Of a stretch of DNA of 64,000 bases, positions 1 through 7,808 are shown piece by piece. Every line of letters starts with the position of its first letter. Position 1 is the first letter of the stretch. The DNA is from Bordetella genomosp. 13 (GTDB taxonomy: Bacteria; Pseudomonadota; Gammaproteobacteria; Burkholderiales; Burkholderiaceae_B): assembly GCF_002119665.1 (NCBI RefSeq), contig NZ_CP021111.1, forward strand, positions 2,728,001 through 2,792,000. The letters are read 5' to 3'. The notes under the pieces are model-generated. The model was not told the DNA's origin. It made no database searches and saw only the letters and a program-made list of their open reading frames with translations. A program made the translations under genes and the position numbers.

Positions 1-1
1 G

Positions 2-1126
2 TTCGACGTGGCGGGCCAGCCCACCGGCGCGGGCAACCCCGACTGGCTGCTGTCGCACCCGCCGGCCCAGGCGCACAGCCCCGTGGTGGCCGCGCTGCTG
101 CAGGCCGGCGCGGCGCTGGCGGGCAAGACCATCACCGACGAACTCGCCTACAGCATCCACGGCGACAACGTCCATTACGGCGCGCCGCGCAACACGAGGG
201 CTCCCGACCGCGTGACGGGCGGCTCGTCCAGCGGCTCGGCAGCCGCCGCGGCCGCCGGCCTGTGCGATTTCGCGCTGGGCACCGACACCGGGGGCTCGAC
301 CCGCGTGCCCGCCAGCTACTGCGGCCTGTGGGGCCTGCGCACCACGCACGGCCGCATCCCTGCCGAAGGCCTGGTGCCGCTGTCGCCCATGTTCGATACC
401 GTGACCTGGCTTGCCGCGCGGGCCGACGTGTTCGCACGTGTGGCGCCGGTGCTGCTGGGAGAAGAACCGGCGCGCGCCTGGCGCGGTGCGGTCGTGCTGC
501 AGGACGCCTGCGAACAGGCGGACGCGGTCTTCGCGCCGCTGATCGAACGCGTGGCCGCGCTGGCGCAAGAAGCATCCGGCGCGCCGGTGCCAGCCGTGCG
601 TGCGTCCTCCACCGACCTGGAAACCTGGCGCCAGACCTACATCACCGTCTCGGCCCAGGATGCCTGGCGCACGCATGGCGCCTGGATAACCAGCGCCAGT
701 CCGCGCTTCGCCCCGGCCATCGAGGGCCGCTGGCGCGCGGCCGCGTCGGTCGATCCGCACGCCGCCAGCCAGGCCGCGTCCGTGCACGAGGCGCTGCGCG
801 CCGAATTGCGCGGCCTGTTGGGCGACGATCGCTACGCGATTCTGCCGTCGGCCTCCAGCGCGGCGATGCCGCGCGACGCCGACCCGGCCGTGGTGGACCA
901 GGTGCGCACCCAGACCTTCCGCATCACCTCCCTGGCCGGGCTGGCCGGCCTGCCCCAGGTCAGCATCCCGTTCATCGGCAGCGATGGCCTGCCGTACGGC
1001 GTGTCGCTGCTGGGCCCGGCCGGCAGCGACCTGGCGCTGATCCGGCTGGCTTGCGAGCTGGGCCGGCGCGCGGGCGCGCTGGGCGCATCCGATGCCGGGA
1101 CGACCGCGCAGCCGGTGGCACAATAG
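2..1126 (+). CDS. Amidase signature family hydrolase (5' truncated)
   Basis: Amidase of the amidase-signature (AS) family, hydrolysing a C-N amide bond; the substrate is not evident. The frame is open from base 2, so the start lies left of the window and about 375 C-terminal residues are seen. The Ser-cisSer-Lys site is recognisable: the lysine in AGKTITDEL, the glycine/serine stretch TGGSSSGSAAA and the nucleophile segment GTDTGGSTRVPAS. Overall the sequence resembles AMI1/indoleacetamide-hydrolase-like members. It ends 35 bp before the GntR regulator on the same strand, which may control it. Family assignment is firm; substrate unknown. Confidence 0.88.
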   Translation, partial: FDVAGQPTGAGNPDWLLSHPPAQAHSPVVAALLQAGAALAGKTITDELAYSIHGDNVHYGAPRNTRAPDRVTGGSSSGSAAAAAAGLCDFALGTDTGGSTRVPASYCGLWGLRTTHGRIPAEGLVPLSPMFDTVTWLAARADVFARVAPVLLGEEPARAWRGAVVLQDACEQADAVFAPLIERVAALAQEASGAPVPAVRASSTDLETWRQTYITVSAQDAWRTHGAWITSASPRFAPAIEGRWRAAASVDPHAASQAASVHEALRAELRGLLGDDRYAILPSASSAAMPRDADPAVVDQVRTQTFRITSLAGLAGLPQVSIPFIGSDGLPYGVSLLGPAGSDLALIRLACELGRRAGALGASDAGTTAQPVAQ

Positions 1127-1161
1127 CGCACGCCCGGCCCAGCCGTACACGCAACGCGTCC

Positions 1162-1974
1162 ATGAAGAAAGCCGCCGCCCCCGTTTCCGTCACGACGTCG
1201 CGCAGCCGGCGCGGCACGGCCCCCGCGCCGCAGACCGCGCCGGCAGCTGCGCGCGGCCGGCCCAAAGTGCGTCCGGGCGCGCTGGCCAAGGGCACGGTCG
1301 ATGCCGGCGACGACGTCGAGACCCGCATCTACGAATCCGTGGTCGCCAGCGTCATGAGCCAGCGCCTGCGGCCCGGCACCAAGCTGCCCGAGGCCGCCTT
1401 GTGCGAATTGTTCGGCGTGGGGCGCTCGGTGGTGCAGAAGGCGCTGCAACGACTGGCGCACGATCACGTGGTCGAACTGCGGCCCAATCGCGGCGCCATG
1501 GTCGCCATGCCCAGCCGGGAAGAAGTCGGCCAGTTGTTCGAAGCGCGTCGCGCGCTCGAGGCGGCCATCCTGCCGCTGGTGGCGCAGCATGCCACCCGTG
1601 CCGACTTCGCTTCGCTCAGGCGCCAGCTGCGCGCGGAGCACCGCGCCATGCACGACTACGCGCAGACCGAATGGGCGGGATTGGCCAGCGCCTTCCACCA
1701 GCGGCTGGGCGAGCTGTCGCGCAATCCCATCCTGCAGCGCTACCTGAACGAGATCATCTCGCGCTGCTCGCTGGTGGTGGCGATCTTCCAGCCTCCGGGC
1801 AACGCCACCTGCGAGCACGACGAACATGCCCGCGTGGTCGAGTATCTGGAACAGGGGAAAGTGGCCCAGGCGGTAGCCGAGATGGATGCTCACCTGCGTG
1901 CGCTGGAACAGCACATCCGCCTGGTAAGCCCCGCGGCCGAGCAAAGCCTGGCGGGCATGCTCGGCCTGGAGTGA
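1162..1974 (+). CDS. GntR-family regulator with FCD ligand-binding domain
   Basis: Transcriptional regulator of about 270 residues. A basic, Ala/Pro-rich N-terminal extension (about residues 1-50) precedes a GntR winged helix-turn-helix (LRPGTKLPEAALCELFGVG, then RSVVQKALQRLAHDHVV) and an all-helical FCD effector domain (FEARRALEAAILPLV, FHQRLGELSRNPIL, HARVVEYLEQG). The ATG at 1162 is the first in-frame start after the amidase stop and leaves a normal FCD-regulator length plus the basic extension. It follows the amidase on the same strand and is convergent with the nitroreductase gene (13 bp gap). The inverted repeats at 2675-2763 are possible binding sites. Effector unknown. Confidence 0.9.
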   Translation: MKKAAAPVSVTTSRSRRGTAPAPQTAPAAARGRPKVRPGALAKGTVDAGDDVETRIYESVVASVMSQRLRPGTKLPEAALCELFGVGRSVVQKALQRLAHDHVVELRPNRGAMVAMPSREEVGQLFEARRALEAAILPLVAQHATRADFASLRRQLRAEHRAMHDYAQTEWAGLASAFHQRLGELSRNPILQRYLNEIISRCSLVVAIFQPPGNATCEHDEHARVVEYLEQGKVAQAVAEMDAHLRALEQHIRLVSPAAEQSLAGMLGLE

Positions 1975-1987
1975 AGCGCCGCGCCCG

Positions 1988-2587
1988 TCAGCCGGCGACC
2001 TTGAAGCGCTCGACGTCGTCCATGAAGGCCTTGTCGCCGAACGGCGCTTCGTTCGAGCCGAACGGCATCTGCGCGCGCAGCTTCCACGAGGAGGGAATGT
2101 TCCACTCGCGCGCGACGGCGGCGTCGATCAGCGGGTTGTAGTGCTGCAGGCTCGCGCCCACGCCCTCATTGGCCAGCGCCGACCACACCGACAGCTGCGC
2201 CATGCCGCCCGACTGTTCCGACCACACCGGGAAGTTGTCCGCGTACAGCGCGAACTTCTCCTGCAGGCTGCGCACCACGTCCTGGTCTTCGAAGAACAGC
2301 ACCGTGCCCACCCCGGCGGCGAAGCTGTTCAGCTTGGCCTCGGTCTTGTCGAAGCCTTCGGCCGGGGCGACCTTGCGCACTTCGTCCACGGCGATGCGCC
2401 ACATCTTCTGGCTTTCGGCGCCGAACAGGATCAGCGCGCGAGAGGACTGCGAGTTGAACGAAGACGGCGAAAGCTTGATGGCTTCCTGGATGAGGGCGAC
2501 CAGGGCTTCCTTGGACAGCGAGACGTTGCGGCCCAGGGCGTATTGGGTGCGGCGCTGCTTCAGCGCGGCGATGTATGCATTGCTCAT
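1988..2587 (-). CDS. Nitroreductase-family FMN oxidoreductase
   Basis: Flavin-dependent NAD(P)H oxidoreductase of about 199 residues, resembling the Frm2/Hbn1-like small nitroreductases. The N-terminal FMN-binding region is clear (ALKQRRTQYALGRNV, then IKLSPSSFNSQSSRALILFG), followed by FFEDQDVV and a C-terminal FGSNEAPFGDK segment. The start chosen is the ATG at 2587 giving MSNAYIAALKQRR, which matches family N-termini; an upstream in-frame ATG at 2641 would add 18 unconserved residues. Likely reduces nitro- or quinone-type compounds in the cytoplasm; the real substrate cannot be read from sequence. Divergent from the lyase gene at 2799. Confidence 0.88.
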   Translation of the reverse strand: MSNAYIAALKQRRTQYALGRNVSLSKEALVALIQEAIKLSPSSFNSQSSRALILFGAESQKMWRIAVDEVRKVAPAEGFDKTEAKLNSFAAGVGTVLFFEDQDVVRSLQEKFALYADNFPVWSEQSGGMAQLSVWSALANEGVGASLQHYNPLIDAAVAREWNIPSSWKLRAQMPFGSNEAPFGDKAFMDDVERFKVAG

Positions 2588-2674
2588 GGCGTTGAGACTT
2601 TCCAGCGGTTGCAGAGGTGCGGCGATTCTACCGGCGGCCAATCCCGCATGACATGGCCCACGGCGACACAGACC

Positions 2675-2763
2675 GTTCCATCAATGGAACCGCAGCGAGT
2701 ACACATGCCGTCCGGTATGGTCGGGATGGAGCGGTAAGCCGGCTTACAGGTATGCAGGCATAC
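2675..2763. promoter_or_regulatory. Three consecutive inverted repeats in a divergent promoter region
   Basis: Between the divergent nitroreductase and lyase genes lie three separate dyads: GTTCCATCAATGGAAC (2675-2690, 7-bp arms, 2-bp spacer), GTAAGCCGGCTTAC (2734-2747, perfect 14-bp palindrome) and GTATGCAGGCATAC (2750-2763, 6-bp arms, 2-bp spacer). The last two are only 2 bp apart. None is followed by a T tract, so they look like protein-binding sites rather than terminators. The nearby GntR/FCD protein is the obvious candidate, because that family binds short GT...AC palindromes, but this is inference. Confidence 0.5.
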
Positions 2764-2798
2764 ACTACGCGCTCCATCATTCAAGCCACGAAGAGCCC

Positions 2799-4376
2799 AT
2801 GAGACATTCCCTTCCTGCCCTCGGCATCGCCTTGGCGTTGGCCTTTCCGGCGTTCGCCTGCGCGCAGGCCGCACCCGCGCCTGCCGCGTCGTCCACCACC
2901 TCCCCCGCGAAGCCCTCGCCCGCCCAGACCCCGCCGCGCGACCCGTTCTTCTGGCTGGGCGAGATCAACAAGGCCACCGCCGTCATCAACACCGACCAGG
3001 GCCTGCTGGACAAGTCCATGGCGCCGCGCCTGGCGGCCGGCGTGGCCAAGGTGATCGCCGACGGCAACCAGCCCGGCGGCAAGCGCCCGGCCACGGTCAT
3101 CACGTTCGAGCCCCTGCTGATCCAGGCCGCCGGCCAGGACATCACGCTGCTGCACGCGGGCCGATCCAGCCAGGACATGCATGCCACCTATCGCGCCGCC
3201 ATCCTGCGGGACAAGCTGCTCGAGCTGGCCGATCAGCTGAACGCCACCGCCAAGACCCTGGTCGGCCTGGCCGAGCGCCACGCCGACACCGTGGTGCCCA
3301 ACTACACCAACGGCGTGGCCGCCCAGCCCAACAGTTATGGCCATTACCTGCTGGGCTTCGCCGCCGGACTGGACCGCGATGCGCAGCGCATCCGCGAAGC
3401 CTACGCGCGCGTCGATCGGTCGCCCATGGGCACCACGGTGCTCAACGGCACCAGCTGGCCGCTGGACCGCAAGCGCATGGCGAAATATCTGGGCTTCGGC
3501 GCGCTGGTGGACAACGCCTACGACGCCTCGCAGATCTCGTCCATGGACGAGCCCGTCGAAGTCGGCTCCATCGTCACCAGCATCGCGCTGCGCACGGGCG
3601 GCTTCGTGGAAGACGTGATGACGCAGTACGCGCAATCGCGCCCATGGATCCTGCTGCAGGAGGGCGGCGGCAACACCTACGTGTCCAGCGCCATGCCGCA
3701 GAAGCGCAACCCGGGCCTGCTCAACGACACGCGCAGCGCCGCATCCACCGCCATCACGCTGGCCATGGGTCCCATCATCCAGACCCACAACATCACGCCG
3801 GGCATGAGCGATCCCAAGGACGTGAAGCAGAATTCGGCCATGGTCGACAGCGCCATCAGCGCGCTCAAGCGCTGGGACCGCGTGCTGAAGGCCATGGTGA
3901 TCAGCCCCGACCGCGCGCTGGAGGAGCTCAGCAGCGACTGGACCGCCTCGCAGGAACTGGCCGACGTGCTGATGCGCAAGTACAAGCTGCCCTTCCGCGT
4001 GGGCCATCACTTCGCCTCCGAGGTGGTGGAGTACGCGAAAGAGAAGAACATCAAGCCGCTCGACTTCCCGTACGACCAGGCGCGCCGCATCTATGCCGAG
4101 GCGGTCAAGGACAGCAAGTACCCCGCCGGACTGCCGATGGACGAGAAGGAGTTCCGCGCCACGCTCGATCCGGTGGCCATCGTGAAGAACCGCGCCACCG
4201 TTGGCGGCCCGCAGCCCGCCGAGATGCAGCGCATGCTGAAGGAAGCCAACGAGCGTCTGGCAGCGCAGGATACGTGGATCAAGGAGCGCCGCGCGTTCAT
4301 CGACGGCTCGCTGGCCGAGCTGGACAGGGCGTTTGACCAGTTGGTCGCCAGCGGCAACGGCGACAAACCCAGGTAA
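2799..4376 (+). CDS. Exported argininosuccinate lyase-like protein (fumarase/aspartase superfamily)
   Basis: Homologue of argininosuccinate lyase/adenylosuccinate lyase, about 525 residues, that starts with a signal peptide (MRHSLPALGIALALAFPAFA, cleavage after ACAQA) and a Pro/Ala-rich linker, so it should act in the periplasm. Superfamily regions are visible: QPNSYGHYLLGFAAGLDRD, TTVLNGTSWPLDRKRMAKYL, and the signature loop SSAMPQKRNPG. Cytoplasmic ASL is about 460 residues with no signal sequence. Preceded by a promoter region with three dyads. It is probably not an arginine-biosynthesis enzyme; it may cleave an amino-acid/fumarate or polycarboxylate adduct outside the cytoplasm. Superfamily certain, reaction unknown. 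Confidence 0.85.
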   Translation: MRHSLPALGIALALAFPAFACAQAAPAPAASSTTSPAKPSPAQTPPRDPFFWLGEINKATAVINTDQGLLDKSMAPRLAAGVAKVIADGNQPGGKRPATVITFEPLLIQAAGQDITLLHAGRSSQDMHATYRAAILRDKLLELADQLNATAKTLVGLAERHADTVVPNYTNGVAAQPNSYGHYLLGFAAGLDRDAQRIREAYARVDRSPMGTTVLNGTSWPLDRKRMAKYLGFGALVDNAYDASQISSMDEPVEVGSIVTSIALRTGGFVEDVMTQYAQSRPWILLQEGGGNTYVSSAMPQKRNPGLLNDTRSAASTAITLAMGPIIQTHNITPGMSDPKDVKQNSAMVDSAISALKRWDRVLKAMVISPDRALEELSSDWTASQELADVLMRKYKLPFRVGHHFASEVVEYAKEKNIKPLDFPYDQARRIYAEAVKDSKYPAGLPMDEKEFRATLDPVAIVKNRATVGGPQPAEMQRMLKEANERLAAQDTWIKERRAFIDGSLAELDRAFDQLVASGNGDKPR

Positions 4377-4470
4377 GGCCGCACCGGACTTTCCGCGTCC
4401 GGCCGCCGGCCGGACGCACCGGCACGAGGGTTGCTACACACCGGGACCTCATCGGAGTCGCGGAACCGTG

Positions 4471-5874
4471 ATGCAAGCTGACGTCATCGTCGTGGGAGCG
4501 GGAGTCGCCGGGCTGTCTTGCGCCACGTACCTCGCGCAGACGGGGCTTCGCGTGCTCGTGCTGGAGGAAAGCGCCGTGCCCGGCGGGCGCGCGCGCAGCT
4601 GGGCCGATCCGCGCATGGGCGACGCCGTCGACATCGGCCCGCACGTGTTGCTGAACAAATACGCCAACATGCGCGCCCTGCTGTCGCGGCTGGGCACGGC
4701 GGACCAGGTCTGCTGGCACACCGAGGAACTGCTGACGGTCCTGGACAAACACCGGCACATTCATGTCAGGTTGGGCCGGGCGCCCGCGCCGCTGCACTAT
4801 CTCAGAAACCTGTTCAGGATCCTGCCCAGCGTGCCCCTGCATGCGCTGCTCAGCAATGTGCCGCTCGCCTGGCGCACGGCGCGCGCCAGTTGGGCCGACA
4901 TACGCGCGCTCGATGACCGCACCGGGCTGGACTATCTGCTTGCCAGCGGCGTGGACCGGCGGTTCATCGACTGGTTCTGGGCCTCGGCCAGCATGGCGCT
5001 GCTCAACGTGCCTGTGGAGCAATGCTCCGCGGCGGCCTTGATGCGCGTGTTCGCCCATATGCTCGGCCACAATGACGTCGCGTTCGGCTTTCCCAAGGTG
5101 GGGCTGAGCGAGCTCTATGCGTGGCCCGCCATCGCGCAGGTCGAACGCCACGGCGGGCAGGTGCGCCTGGGCTGCGGCGTCCGCGCGCTGGTGGCGGAGC
5201 AAGGCAAGGTGGTCGGCGTGCGTACCGGCGAGGGCATGCGCATGCTGGGGCCGGTCGTCATGGCGGTGCCGCCGGCCGCAGCGTCGGCCTTGTTGCCGGC
5301 CGCCCTGCCGCTTGCCGGCGCCGCGGCCCGGCTCGAACCCAGCCCCTACATCAGCTGCTATCTGTGGTTCCGGCGCAGGCTGAGCGACGCGCGCTTCTGG
5401 GCACGGCCATGGTCGCCCCGCGAATTCAACACCGACTTCTACGACCTGGCGAATATTCGCGACGGCGCCGCGCAAGGATCGATCGTCGCCACCAACATCA
5501 TCTGGAGCCACCGCGCGCACGGCATGGCCGACGAGGACATCGTCGCGGCGACCGTGCGCGAGATACGCGACTTCGCCCCATCCGCGTCGCCAGGCGACCT
5601 GGTCCACGCCGCGGTACACCGCATCCCCATGTCGGTACCCTGCGCGCTGCCCGGCATGGAAACGGCGCGGCCCGCGACACGGCAGCTTCCCGGACTGTTC
5701 GTGGCCGGCGATTGGGCGGATACCGGACTGCCGTTCTGCATGGAAAGCGCCAGTCGCGCGGGCGCGCTGGCGGCCGAGGCGTCGCTCGAGTCTCTGGGCC
5801 GGCCTCGCCGGCTGGCGCTTCCCGTTCCCGCTCCCGGCGGCATCACCGGAATGCTGGGCGGCAGGACTTGCTAG
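4471..5874 (+). CDS. FAD-dependent oxidoreductase, HpnE/phytoene-desaturase-like
   Basis: Flavoprotein of the amine-oxidase/carotenoid-desaturase superfamily, about 467 residues. The dinucleotide-binding motif is at the N-terminus (VIVVGAGVAGLSCATYLA) followed by VLVLEESAVPGGRARS, and the C-terminal FAD motif is LFVAGDWADTGLPFCMESA. The best family fit is the squalene-associated HpnE group (hydroxysqualene dehydroxylase), but no hpnC/hpnD neighbours are present, so the substrate is open. The start is ATG 4471; a GTG lies directly before it. Convergent with the next gene, whose stop codon overlaps this one inside a shared CTAG. Confidence 0.8.
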   Translation: MQADVIVVGAGVAGLSCATYLAQTGLRVLVLEESAVPGGRARSWADPRMGDAVDIGPHVLLNKYANMRALLSRLGTADQVCWHTEELLTVLDKHRHIHVRLGRAPAPLHYLRNLFRILPSVPLHALLSNVPLAWRTARASWADIRALDDRTGLDYLLASGVDRRFIDWFWASASMALLNVPVEQCSAAALMRVFAHMLGHNDVAFGFPKVGLSELYAWPAIAQVERHGGQVRLGCGVRALVAEQGKVVGVRTGEGMRMLGPVVMAVPPAAASALLPAALPLAGAAARLEPSPYISCYLWFRRRLSDARFWARPWSPREFNTDFYDLANIRDGAAQGSIVATNIIWSHRAHGMADEDIVAATVREIRDFAPSASPGDLVHAAVHRIPMSVPCALPGMETARPATRQLPGLFVAGDWADTGLPFCMESASRAGALAAEASLESLGRPRRLALPVPAPGGITGMLGGRTC

Positions 5875-6125
5875 CTTCCCTTGCCCGGCTTCGTGCCGCG
5901 CGCGGTCTGCTCGTCCTCGACGTTTTCAGGCAGCCCGGCCTGCCGCCGCTGCAGCGGCCCGCGGCCATACGAGTCCCGGCCTTCCTCCAGCGTCTGCCCA
6001 CCGGCCGGATAACCGGAGCCGGTGCGCGGATCGGGATTTTCCTTGTCCGACAGCGGCGCCTTCGCCGTGGGCTGTCCCTTGTGACGCTCGGATTCCGAGT
6101 CTGCGTGGAAAATGGGTTTCGTCAT
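5871..6125 (-). CDS. Small hydrophilic hypothetical protein
   Basis: An 84-residue, highly charged protein with no hydrophobic core (segments such as FHADSESERHKGQP and LSDKENPDPRTGSGYPAGG), likely disordered. The start is ATG 6125, preceded by a good ribosome site (GGAGG, 8-nt spacing). An ATG 15 nt further upstream overlaps that site and is unlikely to be used. It lies 60 bp after the zinc-ribbon gene at 6186-6377 on the same strand, so the two are probably co-transcribed. Its TAG stop and that of the convergent FAD gene share the palindrome CTAG. I do not recognise the family. Confidence 0.65.
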   Translation of the reverse strand: MTKPIFHADSESERHKGQPTAKAPLSDKENPDPRTGSGYPAGGQTLEEGRDSYGRGPLQRRQAGLPENVEDEQTARGTKPGKGS

Positions 6126-6185
6126 TGCGCTTGCCTCCATTCGTGAGTCGTGAGTGGGTCGGCGGCACGCTGTCCGCCGCGGCGG

Positions 6186-6377
6186 CTAGGCGCCGCCCAC
6201 GCCCTTGATCACCGTGCCGGTGCCCTCGCAGGTGCGGCACTGTTCCTGGCCGATGCGGCCCGAACCGCCGCATTCGGGGCATGGCACTTCACCGGTTCCG
6301 GGCGTGCCGGCCGGGGCGTCGTCGCCGGGATGCACCTCGGGCTTCGTGACGGCGCCGGCGGCTTTGTCCTTTTCCAT
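6186..6377 (-). CDS. Small DnaJ-type zinc-finger (CxxCxGxG) protein
   Basis: A 63-residue protein with two CxxCxGxG-type motifs, CPECGGSG and CRTCEGTG, separated by a short loop, as in one zinc centre of the DnaJ central domain; no J domain is present. The N-terminal half is hydrophilic (EKDKAAGAVTKPEVHPGDD). The start is ATG 6377 with GGGAG seven bases upstream. It should bind one zinc ion and may mediate protein contacts or redox handling. First gene of a likely two-gene unit with 5871-6125. Standalone proteins of this kind are common in Burkholderiales, but the role is not known to me. Confidence 0.75.
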   Translation of the reverse strand: MEKDKAAGAVTKPEVHPGDDAPAGTPGTGEVPCPECGGSGRIGQEQCRTCEGTGTVIKGVGGA

Positions 6378-6581
6378 TCCAGTCTCCCGTTCTGGGCCCG
6401 CCTCGCGGGCCGGTAGGCGCTTCCCGCATGCCGCGTTCCCGGCTCCGGCAGGTGGGGCAGCGCGGCCCCGCGCCGCCGGCCACGCCCCTCGCCCGCGCCG
6501 CCTCGCGAAAAAGCGCGGGACAGATTGAAACTTCTCCCTCGATGGGTATGCGGGGATAATGGCCTCGCACGAGGTACGACC

Positions 6582-7259
6582 ATGGAACAGCCTTCCCCCG
6601 TCCCTGCCCACCCTGTCTACGACGGCCCCGCCGCGCCCTGGTCGCTGCACGGCTCGATGTGCGCCAGTCTATGGCGCGTGCCCGTCGGCGATCTGCCGTG
6701 GCAGCCGCCTGGCCGGGCACGCGCCCTGTCGCTGGCCGGCCATGCCCTGGTGGTCACCGCGTGGGCCAACTACGAGCCGGGCGGCACGCTCAGCTATCGC
6801 GAGTTCCTGTTCGCGGTGGCCGTACGAGGCGCGGGCGTGCTGGGGCCGGCCTGCACAGTGGGGCCGATCTGGGTCGACGACCACGTCGCCGCCGCGGGGG
6901 GCCAGCACTTGTGGGGCATTCCGAAGCGGCTGGGAGTGTTCGACGCGGCGCCGCTCGAGGGATTTCCGACCGCGGGCATGGCTTCCCGCCGCGCCAGCCT
7001 GACCGAGCAGGACCTGCAACTGGTAACCATGGACTTCGAGCCCGGACGGCGCATGCCGTTGCCCGCCCGTCTTTCCTTGTGGACCGTGCAGGATGGGCGG
7101 TCGGGACCGCTGCGCACCCGCTGCACCGTGCATGGCCGGCTGCGCCTGGGCAACGCGCGATGGCACTTCGCCGAGACCGGCCCGCTGGCGTTCCTGCGCG
7201 GCCGCGCTCCGTTGGCCAGCGCCTGCCTCGAGCACATGTCGGCGCGCTTCGGCGTCTAG
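6582..7259 (+). CDS. Acetoacetate decarboxylase family protein
   Basis: About 225 residues. The family core is seen in GGTLSYREFLFAVAVR, VGPIWVDDHVAAAGGQHLWG and GIPKRLG; the lysine there is residue 115, the position of the Schiff-base lysine of acetoacetate decarboxylase, although the second lysine of the classical Lys-Lys pair is Arg here. Members of this superfamily include decarboxylases and aldolase-dehydratases, so acetoacetate is not assured as the substrate. The start is ATG 6582 (MEQPSPVPAHP). Divergent from the small zinc-ribbon gene across about 200 bp. Confidence 0.8.
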   Translation: MEQPSPVPAHPVYDGPAAPWSLHGSMCASLWRVPVGDLPWQPPGRARALSLAGHALVVTAWANYEPGGTLSYREFLFAVAVRGAGVLGPACTVGPIWVDDHVAAAGGQHLWGIPKRLGVFDAAPLEGFPTAGMASRRASLTEQDLQLVTMDFEPGRRMPLPARLSLWTVQDGRSGPLRTRCTVHGRLRLGNARWHFAETGPLAFLRGRAPLASACLEHMSARFGV

Positions 7260-7808
7260 ATTCGGCGCAAGGCGCATCGCGGCGGCGTGCTTCGACGCGG
7301 CCCGCAAGCCGGGGTATCCAACTCTCGCCCCCTCCTTCCCGCCGGCCGGACTCGCCATCGGCAAGACGGCCATGGACTTACGGAGCATCCCACTGTCCGC
7401 GGCATGGCGAATCGGCGCGCACGCCGCGCGCGGCCGCGAACCGGTGTCGGACTCCAGGGCGAGCCCCGCCGCCCCAGGCATGAGCACGCGGCTAATCACA
7501 AGGGATGAGCCGGACCGGCAGGCGGGCGCCCCGCTGCCGACCTCGGTGCCGCCCCGTCACGCCGCTCGACTGAAAGCAGTACGGCTTCGCGACGCGCGAC
7601 TGCCTCGAAATGCGTCCCCTCGCTCCACGGCCCTACATCGACGGATGGCCGAAGCGGCGCCGTATACGCATGCGCCAATGGGATGAGACACCCGCCCGCG
7701 ACCTACGTAAACCGGCCCGCGCTCACCCGTCCGGCCTAGGATGAACGCATTCTGGAACTCACGCATTACTGCGCGCACCATCTTTTCCAACGAAATGGTA
7801 AGCCTGAC
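7260..7808. other. Long intergenic region without a convincing gene
   Basis: About 550 bp between the decarboxylase-like gene and the GINT1-like transferase gene. Open frames here have poor codon periodicity and no recognisable protein. The only point of interest is a 23-codon frame at 7741-7812 (MNAFWNSRITARTIF...) whose TGA overlaps the GTG at 7809 of the next gene, a possible leader peptide. No clear promoter, hairpin or repeat was seen. Confidence 0.5.

Noticed and set aside
2799..4376. Biosynthetic argH
   Set aside because: The signal peptide and linker, extra length and isolation from arginine genes argue against the cytoplasmic biosynthetic enzyme.
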